Source: Rubrivivax sp. | GTDB taxonomy: Bacteria; Pseudomonadota; Gammaproteobacteria; Burkholderiales; Burkholderiaceae_C | Length of the DNA stretch: 64,000 nucleotides | NCBI GenBank assembly: GCA_016707445.1 | Contig: JADJHR010000003.1 | Location: 868,001 to 932,000, forward strand | Reading direction: 5' to 3' | Part shown: positions 50,247 through 59,574 of the stretch, one piece after another | Position numbering within the stretch: the stretch's first letter is position 1 | How the letters are laid out: each line of letters begins with the position of its first letter | Translations under genes and position numbers: made by a program | Notes under the pieces: model-generated | What the model saw: the letters and a program-made list of their open reading frames with translations, nothing else | Told to the model about the DNA's origin: nothing | Databases searched by the model: none

Positions 50247-51407
50247 TCAGTTCGGGGCCACGGCGAGGTGGCCTTCGTCGTTCTTGAACGGGCTGTGCTC
50301 GCGAAGTTCATCGACGTACTGCACGATGCCCTCGCGCTCACGGGCAAGCGCTTCGGCGATGGCGTGGGCAAACCGCGGCTCGGCCACCCAGTGCGCCGAG
50401 CCGGTGGCCACCGGCAGCAGGCCGCGCGCCATCTTGTGCTCGCCCTGGGCACCGCCCTCGAAGCGCGCATAGCCGTTGGCGATGCACCACTGCAGCGGCT
50501 GGTAGTAGCAGGCCTCGAAGTGCAGACAGGGGATGTACTGCGTGGCGCCCCAGTAGCGGCCCCAGGCAGTGCGCTGCGCCGCATCGACCGCAATCAGTGA
50601 GCAGGCGATCGGCGCATCGTCTTGATGCGCCGTGAACAGCACCCAGTGCTCGGGCATGTCGCGCGCCATGCGGGCGAAGAAGTCGCGCGTCAGGTAGGGC
50701 GTGGAATGATGGGCCCGGTAGGTCAGCGTGTAGCAGTGGTGGAAGAAGTCCCAGTGCGCAGCGTCGATGGCGGCGCCGGCATGCACGCTGAAGCTCACGC
50801 CGGCGTCGGTCACGCGTCGACGTTCCTGCTGGATCTTCTTGCGCTTGTCACGCTGCAGGCTGACCAGCAGCGCCGTGAAGTCGGCCAGCGGATGGGCCGG
50901 GTCCTGCTGCCAGTGGAATTGCACGCCCTGGCGCAGCATCCAGCCGGCACGCTCGAAGGCGGCGCGGTCGTGTTCGTCGAAGAACAACACATGGGCCGAC
51001 GACAGCTGCGCCTGCCGGGCCAGCTGTTCGATGCCCTGAACCAGCAGGTCGCGGGCCGGTTCGTCTTCGGCCAGCAGCCTGCTGCCCGGCACCGGCGTGA
51101 AGGGCACTGCGCCCAGCGCCTTCGGGTAGTAGTCCAGGCCGTGGCGGCGGTAGGCGTCGGCCCACGACCAGTCGAACACGTACTCGCCGTAAGAATGGGT
51201 CTTCAGATACAGCGCGCAAGCCGCGCGCAGTCGGCCCTCGTGCTCGAGACTCAGGAACTGCGGGTGCCAGCCGGTACCGGCCGTGGCCGAGCCCGAGGCC
51301 TCAAGCGCCAGCAGGTATTCGTGGCGCATGAACGGGGTCGGTTGGGCCTGGCGCAGCAGCAGACGGTTCCAGTCCTCGGCGGCGATGTCGCCGACGGAGG
51401 GATGCAC
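50247..51407 (-). CDS. GNAT/FemAB-like protein (DUF482 family)
   Basis: A 386-residue protein of the peptidogalycan-biosynthesis/GNAT-like family, with landmarks EYVFDWSWADAYRRHGLDYY, KRKKIQQERRRV, TPYLTRDFFARMA and the acetyl-CoA-like segment FEGGAQGEHKMARGLLPV. Members are widely conserved and presumed to transfer an acyl or aminoacyl group, but the substrate is not established. It begins with GTG (no ATG in frame). It shares a 57-bp divergent spacer with nadE. Confidence 0.82.
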   Translation of the reverse strand: MHPSVGDIAAEDWNRLLLRQAQPTPFMRHEYLLALEASGSATAGTGWHPQFLSLEHEGRLRAACALYLKTHSYGEYVFDWSWADAYRRHGLDYYPKALGAVPFTPVPGSRLLAEDEPARDLLVQGIEQLARQAQLSSAHVLFFDEHDRAAFERAGWMLRQGVQFHWQQDPAHPLADFTALLVSLQRDKRKKIQQERRRVTDAGVSFSVHAGAAIDAAHWDFFHHCYTLTYRAHHSTPYLTRDFFARMARDMPEHWVLFTAHQDDAPIACSLIAVDAAQRTAWGRYWGATQYIPCLHFEACYYQPLQWCIANGYARFEGGAQGEHKMARGLLPVATGSAHWVAEPRFAHAIAEALAREREGIVQYVDELREHSPFKNDEGHLAVAPN

Positions 51408-51464
51408 CCTGATGCGATACTCGTCAGTCGAAATGTTCTGCTCTCCGGCTCAGGGTCTGGCGTG

Positions 51465-53147
51465 ATGAAGGTCGTTCTGGCGCAGTTCAACGCCACCGTG
51501 GGTGATTTGACGGGCAACGCGCAGCGCATTGCGCAGATCGCCCGCAGCGCGCACGCCACAGGCGCACGGCTGGTGGTGACGCCCGAACTGGCCCTGAGCG
51601 GCTACCCGCCCGAAGACCTGTTGCTGCGTCCCGCCTTCATGAGCGCCTGCCGTGAAGCCCTGCTGGCGTTGACGGCCGACCTGGCGGACTGCGAAGGCTT
51701 GCATGTGGTGGTGGGCCACCCGCACCAGCTGGGCGAGCGCGGCGATGTTAGGTCGAAGTCGCATCTTGTGCAGAAGCGCCTGAATGCGGCCTCGGTGCTG
51801 ACCGGCGGGAAGGTGCTGGCCACCTATAGCAAGCGGGAGCTGCCGAACTACCAGGTGTTCGACGAAAGGCGCTACTTCACGTCAGGCCGCGACGAGGGCC
51901 AGGCTGCCGTGGTCTTCGCGGTCGATGGGGTCAGGGTGGGCTTGCTGATCTGCGAGGATGCCTGGTTCGACGAACCAGCACGGCTGGCGCGCGATGCCGG
52001 CGCCCAGCTCTTGTGCGTGCTGAACGCGTCGCCCTTTCACATCGAGAAGGCCGACGAGCGCGAAGCCCGCATGGCCGCCAGAGCGCGCGCATCGGGGCTG
52101 CCGCTGTTGTACGCGCACCTGGTGGGCGGGCAGGACGAGGTGGTGTTCGACGGTGCCTCTTTTGCACTCGACGCGCAGGGCCAGGTGCGGGCGCGGGCGC
52201 TCAGTTTTGCCGAGGACAGCCTGCAGCTGGATGTCGATGCCGGTGGGGTGCCGAGCGGACGCATCGAGCCTCTGCCTTCAGCCGAGGCCCAGGTCTGGCA
52301 GGCGCTGGTGACCGGCGTTCGCGACTACCTGGGCAAGAACGGATTTCCGGGCGCCATCATCGGTCTGTCGGGTGGCATGGACTCGGCGTTGGTGCTGGCG
52401 CTGGCGGTCGACGCGCTGGGTGCTGACCGCGTGCGCACGGTCATGATGCCTTCACCGTACACCGCCGACATCTCGTGGATCGACGCGCGTGATATGGCCG
52501 GTCGTGTGGGCGTGCGCTATGACGAGCTGGCCATCGCGCCGATGTTCGACGCCTTTCGTGAGACGCTGGCACCGCAGTTTGCGGGCCTGGCCGACGACGC
52601 CACCGAAGAGAACCTGCAGGCGCGCATTCGTGGCACGCTGCTGATGGCCTTGTCCAACAAGTCGGGCTGGATCGTGCTGACCACCGGCAACAAGAGCGAG
52701 ATGGCCACCGGCTATTGCACCTTGTATGGCGACATGGCGGGTGGCTTTGCAGTCATCAAGGACGTGGCCAAGACGCTGGTCTACCGGCTGGCCGAGTGGC
52801 GCAACCAACAGCCCACGCTGCGCGCCGATGGCACGGTGCGTGCCGTGATTCCCGAGCGCATCATTACGCGGGCACCCTCGGCCGAACTGCGTCCCGACCA
52901 GACCGACCAGGACAGTCTGCCGCCCTATGAGGTGCTCGACGGCATCCTGGCGCGCTACATGGAAGAAGACCAGGGCATCGAGGACATCGTGGCTGCCGGC
53001 TATGCACGCGCCGACGTCGAACGCGTCACGCGGCTGATCAAGCTCAACGAGTACAAGCGACGCCAGGCGCCGGTGGGCATTCGCATCACGCATCGAGCCT
53101 TTGGCCGCGACTGGCGCTATCCCATCACGTCGAAGTTCCGTGCTTAA
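51465..53147 (+). CDS. nadE: NAD+ synthase, glutamine-dependent
   Basis: A 560-residue protein with two domains. Residues about 1-260 form the nitrilase-like glutaminase (TPELALSGYPPEDLLLRP, KRELPNYQVFDERRYF, LICEDAWF with catalytic Cys). Residues about 275-560 form the ammonia-dependent NAD synthetase with the PP-loop motif IIGLSGGMDSAL and LTTGNKSEMATGY. It amidates nicotinate adenine dinucleotide. An insertion near residue 95 (GDVRSKSHLVQKR) is longer than in most copies. It lies 34 bp upstream of the PII gene and is probably co-transcribed with it. Confidence 0.95.
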   Translation: MKVVLAQFNATVGDLTGNAQRIAQIARSAHATGARLVVTPELALSGYPPEDLLLRPAFMSACREALLALTADLADCEGLHVVVGHPHQLGERGDVRSKSHLVQKRLNAASVLTGGKVLATYSKRELPNYQVFDERRYFTSGRDEGQAAVVFAVDGVRVGLLICEDAWFDEPARLARDAGAQLLCVLNASPFHIEKADEREARMAARARASGLPLLYAHLVGGQDEVVFDGASFALDAQGQVRARALSFAEDSLQLDVDAGGVPSGRIEPLPSAEAQVWQALVTGVRDYLGKNGFPGAIIGLSGGMDSALVLALAVDALGADRVRTVMMPSPYTADISWIDARDMAGRVGVRYDELAIAPMFDAFRETLAPQFAGLADDATEENLQARIRGTLLMALSNKSGWIVLTTGNKSEMATGYCTLYGDMAGGFAVIKDVAKTLVYRLAEWRNQQPTLRADGTVRAVIPERIITRAPSAELRPDQTDQDSLPPYEVLDGILARYMEEDQGIEDIVAAGYARADVERVTRLIKLNEYKRRQAPVGIRITHRAFGRDWRYPITSKFRA

Positions 53148-53181
53148 ATCGAGTCAGTCAAAATCCGCATCCGGAGCAGCG

Positions 53182-53520
53182 ATGAAACAGATCACCGCCA
53201 TCATCAAGCCGTTCAAGCTCGAGGAAGTTCGCGAAGCGCTGGGTGACCTGGGGGTGTCCGGACTCACTGTCACCGAGGTCAAGGGCTTCGGCCGGCAGAA
53301 GGGACATACTGAGTTGTACCGCGGCGCGGAATACGTGGTCGATTTTCTGCCCAAGGTGAAGATCGAGGTGGTGGTCAAGGACGACGACGTCGACCGTTGC
53401 ATCGAAGGCATCGTCAAGGCGGCCAAGACGGGCAAGATCGGCGACGGCAAGATCTTCGTGACGTCGGTCGAACAGGTCATCCGCATCCGCACCGGCGAGA
53501 CCGACGAAGCCGCAGTCTGA
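53182..53520 (+). CDS. glnB: Nitrogen regulatory protein P-II
   Basis: A 112-residue PII signal protein. The start MKQITAIIKPFKLEEVREAL, the T-loop tyrosine in YRGAEYVVDFLPK (Tyr51, uridylylation site) and the C-terminal GDGKIFVTSVEQVIRIRTGE are canonical. It senses 2-oxoglutarate and ATP/ADP and controls glutamine synthetase modification and NtrB. Its place after nadE rather than amtB favours GlnB over GlnK. Confidence 0.95.
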   Translation: MKQITAIIKPFKLEEVREALGDLGVSGLTVTEVKGFGRQKGHTELYRGAEYVVDFLPKVKIEVVVKDDDVDRCIEGIVKAAKTGKIGDGKIFVTSVEQVIRIRTGETDEAAV

Positions 53521-53560
53521 GCACCGGCGCGCTTCGGCGCGTGACGATCGAATTGGCGCC

Positions 53561-54157
53561 TCAGCTGCGGCTGAGGTCAGGGGCCTGGCCCGTCCGCGCG
53601 GCCGGCAACGCTTCGGCAATGCGCTCGAGCAGCACGGCGGGGTCGCGCTCGACGATCAGCAAATCGGTCTGTGCCTGGCTGACAAACTGCTGCGCCGTGC
53701 TGTGCAGCAAGAAGTCCAGCAAGAGGTCGTAGTAACCCCCGGTGTTCAGCAGCGCGATCGGCCGGTCGTGGTAGCCCAGCTGGCGCCAAGTCCAGACCTC
53801 GAACAGCTCCTCCAGCGTACCCAGCCCGCCGGGCAGGGCGACGAAGGCGTCGGCACGCTCGGCCATCTGTTGTTTGCGCACATGCATGCTGGGGACGACC
53901 AGCAGTTCATCCAGGCCCTGATGACCGACTTCGCGCCGCATCAGTGATTCGGGGATCACGCCGGTGACCCTGGCGCCGCCCTGCTTGGCCGCATCGGCCA
54001 CGACGCCCATCAGGCCGACACGGCCGCCACCATAGACCAGCTGCCAGCCGCGTGCGGCCAGACCACGGCCGATGTCGCGTGCCGCGCTGGCATGGGCGGG
54101 GTCGGTGCCCGAGCGCGACCCACAGAACACGCACAGGCCGAACGAGGTGCCGCTCAT
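53561..54157 (-). CDS. LOG family protein (TIGR00730 Rossmann fold)
   Basis: A 198-residue protein with the nucleotide-binding GSRSG start and the signature PGGLGTLEELFEVWTW. This is the family of cytokinin-riboside 5'-monophosphate phosphoribohydrolases; bacterial members also hydrolyse other nucleoside monophosphates. The start ATG for MSGTSFGLCVFCGS overlaps the dgkA stop by 4 bp. It is convergent with glnB. Confidence 0.92.
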   Translation of the reverse strand: MSGTSFGLCVFCGSRSGTDPAHASAARDIGRGLAARGWQLVYGGGRVGLMGVVADAAKQGGARVTGVIPESLMRREVGHQGLDELLVVPSMHVRKQQMAERADAFVALPGGLGTLEELFEVWTWRQLGYHDRPIALLNTGGYYDLLLDFLLHSTAQQFVSQAQTDLLIVERDPAVLLERIAEALPAARTGQAPDLSRS

Positions 54158-54534
54158 GGCTGCAGTCTCTGCCACAAGGCGCTGCCCCAGGCGCCACCGC
54201 ACAGCAGCAGCGACAGCATCACCGCGGCGCTGCCGTAATCTTTGGCCCGCTTGGATAAGGGGTGCAACTCAAGCGACACGCGGTCGACCACGGCTTCGAT
54301 GCCGGAATTGAGCAATTCGACGATCAGCACCAGGCACAGGGCGGCCATCAGCAGCAGGCGTTCGGTCCAGTCGCGTCCCAGCCACCAGGCGGCCGGCAGC
54401 ATCAACAGTGCCAGCACCAGTTCCTGCCGAAAGGCACTTTCGTGTCGCCACGCGGCGGCCAGCCCGTCAGCGGAATGGCGTGCTGCGTAGGCAATTCGGA
54501 TCAAGCCGGTGCGGCCTTTGTGCGGATGGCTCAT
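54154..54534 (-). CDS. dgkA: Diacylglycerol kinase
   Basis: A 126-residue integral membrane kinase with three hydrophobic helices. The family signature EAAVDRVSLE-type region is seen as NSGIEAVVDRVSLELHPLSKRAKD, and FRQELVLAL precedes the first helix. It recycles diacylglycerol to phosphatidate. The usual bacterial size. It overlaps the LOG gene by 4 bp and is 19 bp downstream of the RDD gene. Confidence 0.93.
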   Translation of the reverse strand: MSHPHKGRTGLIRIAYAARHSADGLAAAWRHESAFRQELVLALLMLPAAWWLGRDWTERLLLMAALCLVLIVELLNSGIEAVVDRVSLELHPLSKRAKDYGSAAVMLSLLLCGGAWGSALWQRLQP

Positions 54535-54553
54535 GTCTGCCGATTCTGCCGCT

Positions 54554-55069
54554 TCAGCGCCGCACGACCGCTGGCACGTCGACGATGCGCGTGCCGCTGA
54601 GCACGTCGTGCAGGAACTGGCGCCCGGGGAGCAGCCGGCTGCTGGCGGCGTAGGCCAGGATGCCGGCCAGCACGGTGCTGCCGATGGCAGTGGCGCTGGA
54701 CAGGCCGGCCAGATGGATGGCCGCCAGGCTGGGCAAAAACCACAACCAGCTCAACAGGTAGCGCAATGCCGCACGCGGTGCGCCCGGCGGCCGGCCGTCG
54801 GCGGCCGTGACGCGAAGCCGCCATGTCTTTTGCGCCAGGGTCTGGCCGCCATGGGACCAGAACCACACAAAATACAGCCCCAGCACCGCGAAGACGACCC
54901 CCTGCAAACCCGTCCGACCTTGCAGCGCGTGCCGCTGCTGGGTCATGCTGCCATACATCCAGCCGCTGAGCATCAGCACTCCGAACAGCAGCAGCCCCTC
55001 GTAGACAAACGACGCCATGCGCCGTACGAGCCCCGGCGCCAGGGGGGCAGGGCCGTGGGGCGGACTCAC
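54554..55069 (-). CDS. RDD family membrane protein
   Basis: A 171-residue membrane protein with several hydrophobic segments and the RDD pattern: RRMASFVYEGLLLFGV, GQTLAQKTWRLRV and LHDVLSGTRIVDVP. RDD proteins are of uncertain function; some transport ions. It starts with GTG whose bases overlap the stop of the DUF3106 gene (GTGA), implying coupled translation; an ATG 17 codons in is an alternative. Confidence 0.88.
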   Translation of the reverse strand: MSPPHGPAPLAPGLVRRMASFVYEGLLLFGVLMLSGWMYGSMTQQRHALQGRTGLQGVVFAVLGLYFVWFWSHGGQTLAQKTWRLRVTAADGRPPGAPRAALRYLLSWLWFLPSLAAIHLAGLSSATAIGSTVLAGILAYAASSRLLPGRQFLHDVLSGTRIVDVPAVVRR

Positions 55070-55809
55070 GGCCGCCGATGGCTGTCCGAGGCTGCAGATG
55101 CCGGCGGCGCCAGGGCCGCCGCGCCTTGCGGGCCGCGTTTGGGCAGCAGGGTGGACCGATTCACGAAGCCTTCGGTGGCGACGATCTTGGGCAGGCCCGG
55201 CTGGTTGTGTACGGGCGGCGCGGGTGCTTTGGTGACCAGGTTGGTGGTGGCACCGGGCCTGGCCTGGACGACGGTCGGTGTCACCGACTTTCCGTGCGCC
55301 AGGCCGGTGTTGACGGGCACATTGCGCTTGACGGTGGCAGCCGGCTCCGACGCACGCACTGCCGGCCGCGCACGTTGCGCCAGCTCACGTTGCTGCTCGG
55401 CCGGCAATGACCGGTAGGCCTCCCACAGGGCCTGGCGGTCGTCGACGTGCAGGTTTCGCAGTTCCTGAAAGTTCTGGCGTGCTCGCCCGCGTTCGGCTGG
55501 CGACAGCCTGGCCCATTCGGCCATGCGCGCCTGCACGCGCTGGCGCTCGGCAGCCGGCAGTGCTGGGAAGCGTTGCGCCACGGCGATCCATTTGTCCTTC
55601 CGGTTTGCGTCCAGGCTGCGCCATTGACCGTGCAGCGGTGCCAGCGCTGCCTGCTGCGCGGCGGGCAGTTGGGCCCAGGCAGGCCCTGCCTCTGCCGGCA
55701 TTTTGCTGGCGGGTGCGGCTGTCGCAGTCTTGATGGCCGGCGTCTGTGCAGCGACCGCGGCCGCCAGCCCGACCAGCCCCAACAGGGCGGCAAGGCGACC
55801 CAGGCTCAC
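55066..55809 (-). CDS. DUF3106 exported protein
   Basis: A 247-residue protein with a short N-terminal signal (LLGLVGLAAAVAAQ). Residues about 40-155 are the DUF3106 helical repeats with the WxxLPxxQQxxLxPLxxxW and FPxLPAAERQRVQARMxEW patterns, which recur three times. A long low-complexity, Pro/Ala-rich C-terminus follows. Function unknown; the repeats recall periplasmic helical proteins of the Spy/CpxP type. It starts with GTG and overlaps DUF3619 stop. Confidence 0.88.
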   Translation of the reverse strand: MSLGRLAALLGLVGLAAAVAAQTPAIKTATAAPASKMPAEAGPAWAQLPAAQQAALAPLHGQWRSLDANRKDKWIAVAQRFPALPAAERQRVQARMAEWARLSPAERGRARQNFQELRNLHVDDRQALWEAYRSLPAEQQRELAQRARPAVRASEPAATVKRNVPVNTGLAHGKSVTPTVVQARPGATTNLVTKAPAPPVHNQPGLPKIVATEGFVNRSTLLPKRGPQGAAALAPPASAASDSHRRP

Positions 55810-56243
55810 GGCGTCGGGGCTTTCAGGTATTCACGAAAACCAGGGTCGGCCCAGGCTGTGGGAGGCAGGTCATCGGCCAGCAACACGGCGTCGATCTCGG
55901 CGGCCGCCAGCACCTGTTCACGGGTGGTCCATTCCTGGATCAGCACCAGCCCGGCAACCAGCACGGCAAGCGGCATCCACGCCGCCAGCTGCAGCCAGAG
56001 GCCGCCAGGATTGCCCAGCACGGCTGCAGCGCGCGAGGAGAAGCCGGCGATGACCGGCGAGGTGACGGTGGTGGCCGCCGGGCGCACGCGGCTCAACGCC
56101 TGCTCGCGGCTGAACCGCAAGCGCTCGGAAATGTCATGCGGCACAGTCGCCGCGCGTTCGTTGAGGCTGGCCGCCAGACGTGCACCAAATCGGGCTTCGA
56201 CGGTCGCGAGCGGTGCGCGGTGGCCTTCTGAGGTGTGGTTCAT
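55806..56243 (-). CDS. DUF3619 membrane protein, probable anti-sigma-like partner
   Basis: A 145-residue protein with a cytoplasmic N-terminal half (ARFGARLAASLNERAATVPHDISERLRFSREQAL), one membrane helix at about residues 84-105 (LAAWMPLAVLVAGLVLI) and a short periplasmic tail. It is DUF3619, which I know only as a Burkholderiales protein next to this sigma factor. The cytoplasmic-helix-periplasm layout fits an anti-sigma factor, but this is inference. It overlaps the sigma gene stop by 4 bp. Confidence 0.82.
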   Translation of the reverse strand: MNHTSEGHRAPLATVEARFGARLAASLNERAATVPHDISERLRFSREQALSRVRPAATTVTSPVIAGFSSRAAAVLGNPGGLWLQLAAWMPLAVLVAGLVLIQEWTTREQVLAAAEIDAVLLADDLPPTAWADPGFREYLKAPTP

Positions 56244-56806
56244 GGTGTGATTCCCTTGGCTCGAAGGGCCCTCGCCAGGGAATGAACGGCCCGTGAGCAA
56301 TGTGTCTTGACACTGCCTTCGGAGCAACCCATGACAGCCGCGGTCTCCGCCACGTCGAACTCCTCCCAGTAACGCAGCAGGAAGGCTTCGCGTTGACGCG
56401 CCGGCAGCTCGGCGATCTCAGACTCGATCAACATCAAGATCTGTTCCCTCGACACCGAATCCGCCGCACTCTCGGCGCCTAGCGCACCTTCCACCGATTG
56501 CAGCGATTCCAGCAGGTCGAATTCGTCACCGTCCTCCGACGATTCAAAGTCGGAGAGGTTCTGCATCACCGCGTTGCGAACCTTCTGCCGGCGAAACCAG
56601 TCCATGGTCGCGTTCGACATGATGCGCTGGAACAGCATGGGCCACTCGGAAGCCGGCCGGTCGACGTACTTTTCGGCCAGGCGAATCATCGAATCCTGCA
56701 CGATGTCGAGCGCCGCCTCGTCGTCACGCACGGCATAGACCGTGCGTTTGAAGGCGCGCTTCTCGACGTTCTTGAGGAAATCCGACAGTTCTTTGCGGGT
56801 GGCCAA
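56240..56806 (-). CDS. ECF-type RNA polymerase sigma factor
   Basis: A 188-residue sigma factor of the RpoE-like ECF group. Region 2 is at about residues 5-80 (FKRTVYAVRDDEAALDIVQDSMIRLAEKY, MLFQRIMSNATMDWFRRQK). Region 4 is at about 125-180 (LPARQREAFLLRYWEEFDVAETAAVMGCSEGSVKTHCSRA). I prefer the TTG at 56806 because GGAG lies six bases before it and relatives start MA(x)KELSDFL. A GTG start nine codons earlier is possible. It heads the sigma/DUF3619/DUF3106/RDD/dgkA/LOG run, whose overlaps suggest one transcript. It is divergent from ilvB. Confidence 0.9.
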   Translation of the reverse strand: MATRKELSDFLKNVEKRAFKRTVYAVRDDEAALDIVQDSMIRLAEKYVDRPASEWPMLFQRIMSNATMDWFRRQKVRNAVMQNLSDFESSEDGDEFDLLESLQSVEGALGAESAADSVSREQILMLIESEIAELPARQREAFLLRYWEEFDVAETAAVMGCSEGSVKTHCSRAVHSLARALRAKGITP

Positions 56807-57063
56807 TGCGTGCTCCGCCGGGCGTCGACGCACGGCTTGAACCGGCGCGGATTATCAACGACCCCCAGGGGCCGACCGACAGTGGCGGAACAGGGCTTGC
56901 CCGATGCCATAATGCTGCTTCGCACAACGCTCTTTAGGGTCCGATACCGAGCATCCGACCTGGATGTCGGTGATTTGATCGCGCAGGCGCCGAAGCCGTT
57001 TCACGAGAACGCGACGGAGGCGCACCGATGGTTTTTCGTCAGAGAAATTCACAAAGGTTCCTC

Positions 57064-58836
57064 ATGGACATGTCTGCCGCGGAAGTCAAGCGTGCCGCAA
57101 TGGCACAGCCGCAAACTCCTCTCACCGAGCCCAATGGCTCGGAAATCCTGGTCCGCTGCCTTCAGGCTGAAGGCGTCAAGTTCCTCTGGGGCTATCCCGG
57201 TGGCGCGGTCCTGTACATCTACGACGCGCTGTACAAGCAGGACAGCATCCAGCACGTGCTGGTCCGCCACGAGCAGGCGGCCGTACACGCGGCCGATGGC
57301 TATGCGCGCGCCACCGGCGATGTCGGCGTCGCCCTGGTGACCTCGGGGCCGGGTGTCACCAACGCCGTGACCGGGATCGCCACCGCGTACATGGACTCGA
57401 TCCCGATGGTGATCATCACCGGGCAGGTGCCGACGCCGGCCATCGGGCTGGACGCCTTCCAGGAATGCGACACGGTCGGCATCACGCGACCGGTGGTCAA
57501 GCACAATTTCCTGGTCAAGGACGTGCGCGACCTGGCGACCACGTTGAAGAAGGCATTCCATATTGCACGCACCGGCCGGCCGGGGCCGGTGGTGGTCGAC
57601 ATTCCGAAGGATGTGTCGCTCAAGACCGCGCCCTTCCACTACCCCGACAGCATCGAGATGCGCTCGTACAACCCGGTGCGCAAGGGTCACGGGGGGCAGA
57701 TCCGCAAGGCCGTTCAGCTGCTGCTGCAGGCCCGGCGCCCGTACATCTACACCGGGGGCGGTGTGATCCTGGGCAATGCGTCGGCCGAGCTGCGCGAGCT
57801 GGTCGACCTGCTCGGGTTCCCGTGCACCAACACGCTGATGGGCTTGGGCGCGGTGGCTGCCAGCGACCCGCGCTTCCTGGGCATGCTGGGCATGCACGGC
57901 ACCTACGAGGCCAACATGAGCATGCAGCATTGCGACGTGCTGCTGGCCGTGGGTGCGCGTTTCGACGACCGCGTGATCGGCAATCCGCGGCACTTTGCGT
58001 CCGTCGAGCGCAAGATCATTCACGTCGACATCGATCCATCGTCGATCTCCAAGCGCGTGAAGGTCGACATTCCGATCGTGGGTGACGTGAAGGACGTGCT
58101 GCAGGAGCTCATCGTCCAGCTGCGCGATGCCGTGTCCAGACCCGACGCGTCGGCGCTCTCGGCCTGGTGGTCGCAGGTCAACGACTGGCGCAAGCGCGAT
58201 TGCCTGGCCTACCGCAGCAGCGACGATGTCATCAAGCCGCAGGCTGTAGTCGACATGCTGTGGCAGCTGACCCGCGACAGGGACACCTACATCACGTCCG
58301 ACGTCGGTCAGCATCAGATGTGGGCGGCGCAGTACTACAAGTTCGAGCAGCCGCGCCGCTGGATCAACTCCGGCGGGCTGGGAACGATGGGCGTGGGCCT
58401 GCCCTATGCGATGGGCATCAAGCTGGCCAAGCCCGAATCCGACGTGTTCTGCATCACTGGCGAGGGCTCGATCCAGATGTGCATCCAGGAGTTGTCGACC
58501 TGCAAGCAGTACGACACGCCGGTGAAGGTGGTGTCGCTGAACAACCGCTACCTGGGCATGGTGCGGCAATGGCAGCAACTCGACTACGGTGGCCGCTATT
58601 CGCACAGCTACATGGATGCGCTGCCCGACTTCGTCAAGCTGGCCGAGGCCTACGGCCATGTCGGCCTGCTGGTCGAGAAGCCGGGGGACGTCGAGGGAGC
58701 GCTGCGCGAGGCGATCCGGCTGAAAGATCGCACCGTGTTCCTCGACGTGCGCACCGACCCGACCGAAAACGTCTGGCCGATGGTGCAGGCCGGCAAGGGC
58801 ATCTCGGAAATGCTGCTGGGGTCCGAAGACCTTTGA
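57064..58836 (+). CDS. ilvB: Acetolactate synthase large subunit
   Basis: A 591-residue catalytic subunit (IlvB/IlvI type). It has the ThDP/catalytic Glu region VRHEQAAVHAADGYARATG, the FAD-domain region GMHGTYEANMSMQHCDVLL, and the GEGSIQMCIQELSTC phosphate-binding motif with a GE in place of GD. It condenses two pyruvates to acetolactate or pyruvate with 2-oxobutyrate. The ATG at 57064 fits family starts; an earlier in-frame ATG at 57028 is rejected. The 230-base upstream region contains no leucine/valine-rich leader I could confirm. First gene of the ilvB-ilvN-ilvC cluster. Confidence 0.95.
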   Translation: MDMSAAEVKRAAMAQPQTPLTEPNGSEILVRCLQAEGVKFLWGYPGGAVLYIYDALYKQDSIQHVLVRHEQAAVHAADGYARATGDVGVALVTSGPGVTNAVTGIATAYMDSIPMVIITGQVPTPAIGLDAFQECDTVGITRPVVKHNFLVKDVRDLATTLKKAFHIARTGRPGPVVVDIPKDVSLKTAPFHYPDSIEMRSYNPVRKGHGGQIRKAVQLLLQARRPYIYTGGGVILGNASAELRELVDLLGFPCTNTLMGLGAVAASDPRFLGMLGMHGTYEANMSMQHCDVLLAVGARFDDRVIGNPRHFASVERKIIHVDIDPSSISKRVKVDIPIVGDVKDVLQELIVQLRDAVSRPDASALSAWWSQVNDWRKRDCLAYRSSDDVIKPQAVVDMLWQLTRDRDTYITSDVGQHQMWAAQYYKFEQPRRWINSGGLGTMGVGLPYAMGIKLAKPESDVFCITGEGSIQMCIQELSTCKQYDTPVKVVSLNNRYLGMVRQWQQLDYGGRYSHSYMDALPDFVKLAEAYGHVGLLVEKPGDVEGALREAIRLKDRTVFLDVRTDPTENVWPMVQAGKGISEMLLGSEDL

Positions 58837-59013
58837 TTGCTTCTGGTCGGACGGCACTGCTCGAGGCCTGGCACGTCATCGTGTGCCGCGGTCATCGGCA
58901 GCGGCGATCGGCCGCAGGCACGGACCCGAACTCAAACCCTTTCAACCTCGAAGCGCGCAACCAGGGGCTGGCGGCTACCACCGCCGGTCTGAGGGTTGTG
59001 CAGGACGACAGCC

Positions 59014-59504
59014 ATGAAACACATCATTGCCGTGCTGCTCGAAAACGAGCCCGGCGCCTTGTCCCGCGTGGTGGCGCTGTTCTCGGCCCGTGGCTACAAC
59101 ATCGAAAGCCTGACCGTCGCGCCGACCGAGGACCCCTCGCTGTCGCGCATGACCATCGTCACCACCGGCTCGGACGAGGTGATCGAGCAGATCACCAAGC
59201 ACCTGAACCGGCTGATCGAGGTGGTCAAGGTGGTCGACCTGACCGAAGGCAGCTACACCGAACGCGAGCTGATGCTGGTCAAGACCCGCGCGGTGGGCAA
59301 GGAGCGCGAGGAGATGAAGCGCATGGCCGACATCTTTCGCGGTCGCATCATCGACGTCACCGAAAAAGCTACACGATCGAGCTGACGGGCGACGCCTCGA
59401 AGCTGGATGCCTTCTTGCTGGCCATCGACCGCTCGGCCATCCTTGAGACCGTTCGCACCGGCACCAGCGGCATCGGCCGCGGTGAACGCATCCTGAGAGT
59501 GTGA
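59014..59504 (+). pseudogene. ilvN: Acetolactate synthase small (regulatory) subunit, one frameshift
   Basis: 163 residues when repaired, the normal size. The N-terminal ACT domain is MKHIIAVLLENEPGALSRVV with SARGYNIESLTVAPTED. The second frame supplies YTIELTGDASKLDAFLLAID and the C-terminal GERILRV. The break is at A5, 59363-59367; one more A gives VTEKSYTIELTG, exactly the family sequence. As read, the protein ends after 124 residues and lacks half of the regulatory C-terminal domain. Because the ilv pathway is otherwise intact, a base-calling error is more likely than loss. Between ilvB (177 bp) and ilvC (70 bp). Confidence 0.88.
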
Positions 59505-59574
59505 CCCACCCTCGCCGTGCCCGGGGCTCTGAGCAGCCCAACCCAACCCCCACAAGTTCATTCTGGAGAGAACC

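Noticed and set aside
53524..53552. GCGCGC-TTCG-GCGCG hairpin between glnB and LOG gene
   Set aside because: No T-run on either strand.
56911..57063. Possible leader peptide before ilvB (MLLRTTLFRV)
   Set aside because: The frame does not close into a short peptide but continues into ilvB out of frame; no attenuator hairpin with a T-run was seen.
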